DNA of 7,694 bases, taken from positions 1-7,694 of the forward strand of contig DASTNK010000131.1 in NCBI GenBank assembly GCA_035720945.1, given 5' to 3'. This document shows positions 5,405 through 7,694 of this stretch, piece after piece. The stretch comes from SCQX01 sp035720945. GTDB taxonomy: Bacteria > Pseudomonadota > Gammaproteobacteria > Burkholderiales > Burkholderiaceae_B. Position numbers and translations under genes: made by a program. Every line of letters starts with the position of its first letter. The first letter of the stretch is position 1. The notes below the pieces were generated by a model. The model was not told where the DNA came from, searched no databases, and saw nothing but the letters and a program-made list of their open reading frames with translations.

Positions 5405-7341
5405 TACGCGCCACAAACCTCACTCTGCGTCGCGGCACCAAGGTCCTGCTCGAAGACGCGGGGTTTGTCATCAACCCTGGCGAACGGGTTGGTATCGTGG
5501 GGAAGAACGGCGCCGGCAAATCCAGCCTGTTTGCCCTGATGCAGGGCGGGCTCGACCCGGATGCGGGCATGCTGTCGATTCCAATCGGCTGGCGCATCGC
5601 CGGCGTCGATCAGCAGATCCCCGCGCTGGATCGCCCCGCGCGCGAGTTCGTGATAGACGGTGACACACACCTGCGCGCGCTTCAAACCGAACGCGCCCAT
5701 ACCCCCGACAGCCAGGGTAGCCGCATCGCGGAACTCGAAGCCGAACTGGTCGAAGCCGGCGCCTGGAGCGCCGCGTCGCGCGCCGAACAGTTGTTGGCAG
5801 GTCTGGGCTTCACCCCTGACCAATGGATGGAGCCGGTGCGCACCTTCTCGGGCGGGTGGCGCATGCGGTTGGCCCTGGCCCGCGCCCTGATGGCGCCCTC
5901 GGAACTGCTGCTGCTCGATGAACCCACCAACCACCTGGATCTGGACGCCATGATCTGGCTGGAGCGCTGGCTGGCCGCCTACACGGGCACGGTATTGGTG
6001 ATTTCGCACGACACAGAATTCCTGGACGCGGTGGCCAAGGTCATCCTGCACTTCGATCACGCAAGCATCGTGCGCTACCGTGGCGGCTACCAGGATTTCC
6101 TGACCCAACGCGCCGAACGCACCCGACAGAGTCAGATCGCGTGGGAAAAACAGACACGCGACGCGGCACGCCTGCAACACTTCATCGATCGGTTCAAGGC
6201 CAAGGCCACGAAAGCCAAGCAGGCACAAAGCCGTGTGAAAGCGTTGGCGCGCATGCAGGTTCTGACCCCATTGCGCGCCGAGGCGGGTGTGGATATCCAT
6301 CTGCCGGCCCCCGAGAGCATGCCCGATCCGCTGTTGACGCTGGAGGGCATCGCGGCCGGCTACCAAGCCCCGGACCATACAGACAAGATCATCCTGCGCG
6401 ACATCACGCTGATGGTCCGCGGCGGCGCGCGCACCGGCGTGCTGGGCGTCAATGGCGCGGGGAAAAGCACGCTCATCAAGACGCTGGCGGGCGAACAGAG
6501 CGCGTTGGCGGGAACACGCACGGCATCGAAAGGTTTGAAGATCGGCTACTTCGCCCAGCATCAACTCGATGTACTGGATCCCGGTGGCACGCCGCTTGCG
6601 CATCTGACTCGGCTCGCCCCCGATACACGCGAACAGGAACTGAGAAACTATCTGGGCGGGTTCGGTTTCGGCGGCGACGCGGTCACCGGCTTGGTGGCGC
6701 CCATGTCAGGCGGCGAGAAGGCGCGCCTGGCTCTGTCCCTCATCGTCTGGCAGAAGCCAAACATGCTGCTGCTGGACGAACCCAGCAACCACCTGGACGT
6801 GGATACGCGTGAAGCCCTGGCGGAAGCCTTGGCCGAATTCGAGGGGTCGGTGCTGCTCGTGTCGCACGACCGTCACCTGCTGCGCACCACCGTTGACGAT
6901 TTCTGGATCGTGGCCGATGGCCGGGTTCAAGAGTTCGACGGCGATCTGGATGATTACCGTGACTGGCTCTCGCAGCGGAACGCCGACGCGCGCGCGCAGG
7001 CACGGCAAGTCACACAAGCCACGAACACGGAGGGTGGGGGCGATCGCAAGGCCGACAGACGGCAGCGGGCGCAGGCACGCCAACGCCTGGCCCAACAGCG
7101 CAAGCCGCTGACTGACAAGATCAAAGTGATCGAACACCAGTTGGAAGGCCTGCGTCAGCGGCTCTCTGAACTCGATACGCTGATCGCGGATCCGGATCTC
7201 TATTCCGATGCGCGACGCGACGAACGCTTGCGCGTATTGGCCGAGCATGGGGAGAAGGTCAAGACCGTCGAAGACTTCGAAGGCCGGTGGTTCGAACTGC
7301 AGGAAGCGCTGGAAAAACAGGAAGACAAAGACGGGGATTGA
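5401..7341 (+). CDS. yheS: YheS-type ABC-F ribosome-associated ATPase
   Basis: This 646-residue soluble protein has two ABC domains and no membrane segment, the mark of ABC-F ATPases that bind the ribosomal E site and influence stalled translation. Domain 1: Walker A GKNGAGKSS (34-42), signature FSGGWRMR (149-156), Walker B with EPTNHLD (catalytic Glu174), switch His203 in ISHD. A linker (about 230-310) rich in basic residues holds FIDRFKAKATKAKQAQSR (261-278), the P-site tRNA-interaction region. Domain 2: GVNGAGKST (349-357), MSGGEK (435-440), EPSNHLD (Glu460; Ser replaces the usual Thr) and VSHDRH (His489). A charged C-terminal coiled coil spans about 546-640. The YFAQHQLD (383-390) and EFDGDLDDYRDWL (511-523) stretches resemble E. 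coli YheS (637 residues) more than Uup, EttA or YbiT. Translation starts with GTG in a four-base overlap with the prmB stop; the Shine-Dalgarno is weak, so it probably depends on coupling. It is not a transporter despite the ABC label. Confidence 0.93.
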   Translation: MIRATNLTLRRGTKVLLEDAGFVINPGERVGIVGKNGAGKSSLFALMQGGLDPDAGMLSIPIGWRIAGVDQQIPALDRPAREFVIDGDTHLRALQTERAHTPDSQGSRIAELEAELVEAGAWSAASRAEQLLAGLGFTPDQWMEPVRTFSGGWRMRLALARALMAPSELLLLDEPTNHLDLDAMIWLERWLAAYTGTVLVISHDTEFLDAVAKVILHFDHASIVRYRGGYQDFLTQRAERTRQSQIAWEKQTRDAARLQHFIDRFKAKATKAKQAQSRVKALARMQVLTPLRAEAGVDIHLPAPESMPDPLLTLEGIAAGYQAPDHTDKIILRDITLMVRGGARTGVLGVNGAGKSTLIKTLAGEQSALAGTRTASKGLKIGYFAQHQLDVLDPGGTPLAHLTRLAPDTREQELRNYLGGFGFGGDAVTGLVAPMSGGEKARLALSLIVWQKPNMLLLDEPSNHLDVDTREALAEALAEFEGSVLLVSHDRHLLRTTVDDFWIVADGRVQEFDGDLDDYRDWLSQRNADARAQARQVTQATNTEGGGDRKADRRQRAQARQRLAQQRKPLTDKIKVIEHQLEGLRQRLSELDTLIADPDLYSDARRDERLRVLAEHGEKVKTVEDFEGRWFELQEALEKQEDKDGD

Positions 7342-7371
7342 GACGGTCACCGCGACGGTGCTCAACTCCCC
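7333..7371. terminator. Bulged hairpin between convergent genes, possible terminator
   Basis: GGGGATTGAG (7333-7342) pairs with CTCAACTCCCC (7361-7371) as ten base pairs with one bulged C (7366). An inner stem CACCG/CGGTG (7348-7352 with 7356-7360, loop CGA) stacks on it across a five-base bulge (7343-7347). It contains the stop codon of the ABC-F gene. No T run follows on the plus strand; on the minus strand the sequence after the hairpin reads GTCTTTGTCTTCC, moderately U-rich. It may end transcription from either side or protect mRNA 3' ends. Confidence 0.5.
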
Positions 7372-7409
7372 TCAGCCCGCGCCACCATGGAATACCCCGC
7401 CTCGTTTCC

Positions 7410-7694
7410 CTACCCTTCGTAGCTGATGATCACGACGTCGGCGGCCTGCCGGCGCAGCTTCGCCAGTTCCTGGTAAGCCGGTGAATCATGCCAGGCGTTG
7501 ACGGACCTCATATCGGGAAAGCGAATGACGACCGTGTCGGTGTAGTCGTGCTCACCCGCGAGCACCGAGGTGCGGGTGCCGCGCACCAGCACCTCGCCGC
7601 CCCACGGCGCCACGGTGCCGGGCACTCGGCGACAATACTCAGCCCACTTCTCCGCATCCTTGACCGTGATGTGGCCCACGATGAAAGCCTTGCC
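7410..7694 (-). CDS. DUF1330 family protein, start beyond the window edge
   Basis: On the minus strand, 94 codons are visible before the TAG stop (7412-7410). The frame stays open to the window end, so a GTG at 7679 is probably internal: the family normally begins about M-x-KAFIVGHI, and here GKAFIVGHI is seen right at the edge, so about one Met codon is missing. Counting from that Gly, features are VGHITVKDAEKWAEYC (6-21), PWGGEVLVRG (30-39), a TDTVVIRFPD strand (52-61) and the AWHDSPAYQEL helix (67-77), ending ADVVIISYEG. This matches DUF1330, small cytoplasmic dimeric alpha-beta barrel (ferredoxin-like) proteins whose biochemical role is not established. There is no signal peptide or catalytic motif I can name. 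The gene converges on the ABC-F gene with 68 bases between their stops, so it is a separate unit. Confidence 0.88.
   Translation of the reverse strand, partial: GKAFIVGHITVKDAEKWAEYCRRVPGTVAPWGGEVLVRGTRTSVLAGEHDYTDTVVIRFPDMRSVNAWHDSPAYQELAKLRRQAADVVIISYEG

Noticed and set aside
5302..6603. A 433-codon open frame on the minus strand opposite the ABC-F gene
   Set aside because: It is antisense to a clear ABC-F protein with intact motifs, its product is low-complexity and Arg/Gln/Ala-rich with no recognisable domain, and such long antisense frames are common in high-GC DNA.
5401..7341. Reading the tandem ABC protein as a drug-export ATPase or antibiotic-resistance ABC-F
   Set aside because: There is no membrane partner nearby, and the sequence matches housekeeping YheS throughout, including its linker and C-terminal coiled coil.

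Overview
The window is a high-GC bacterial chromosomal segment that looks like a beta-proteobacterium of the order Burkholderiales, most probably the Alcaligenaceae (Bordetella/Achromobacter type). The evidence is the gene order dapC-dapD-dapE-prmB-ABC-F, the GC-rich codon use, the Leu-UAG tRNA and the resemblance of each protein to that group. The family assignment is inference from recognition; no search was run.

Layout. Bases 1-826 hold the 3' end of a LivG-type ATPase gene and a complete livF, the two ATPase subunits of a branched-chain amino acid (HAAT family) ABC importer, ending in a strong rho-independent terminator (858-895). Bases 827-1277 contain no protein gene. They hold that terminator, a short tandem repeat with clustered ATGGG-type motifs, a complete tRNA-Leu(UAG) on the minus strand (1038-1122) with a plausible promoter, and a putative extended -10 promoter facing right into dapC. 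Bases 1278-7341 form one tight plus-strand block: dapC, dapD, dapE, prmB and a YheS-type ABC-F gene. The last four junctions are an 80-base gap (dapC/dapD), then overlaps of 1, 8 and 4 bases. From 7694 back to 7410 runs a convergent minus-strand gene for a small DUF1330 protein, cut by the window edge. A bulged hairpin (7333-7371) sits between the two convergent genes.

How the genes work together. DapD, DapC and DapE catalyse three consecutive steps of the succinylase branch of diaminopimelate/lysine synthesis: tetrahydrodipicolinate is succinylated, transaminated and desuccinylated to LL-DAP. The downstream partners act on the ribosome: PrmB methylates a glutamine of ribosomal protein uL3, and YheS-type ABC-F ATPases bind the ribosomal E site. 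The overlapping junctions suggest one transcript supplying both cell-wall/lysine precursor synthesis and ribosome maintenance.

This is mostly an ordinary housekeeping region. I found no CRISPR array, insertion sequence, phage gene, toxin-antitoxin pair, defence system or biosynthetic island, and every long ORF has a well-known family. The observations worth a second look are small non-coding structures, the lack of Shine-Dalgarno sites at dapC and dapD, and the dap-to-ribosome operon coupling.
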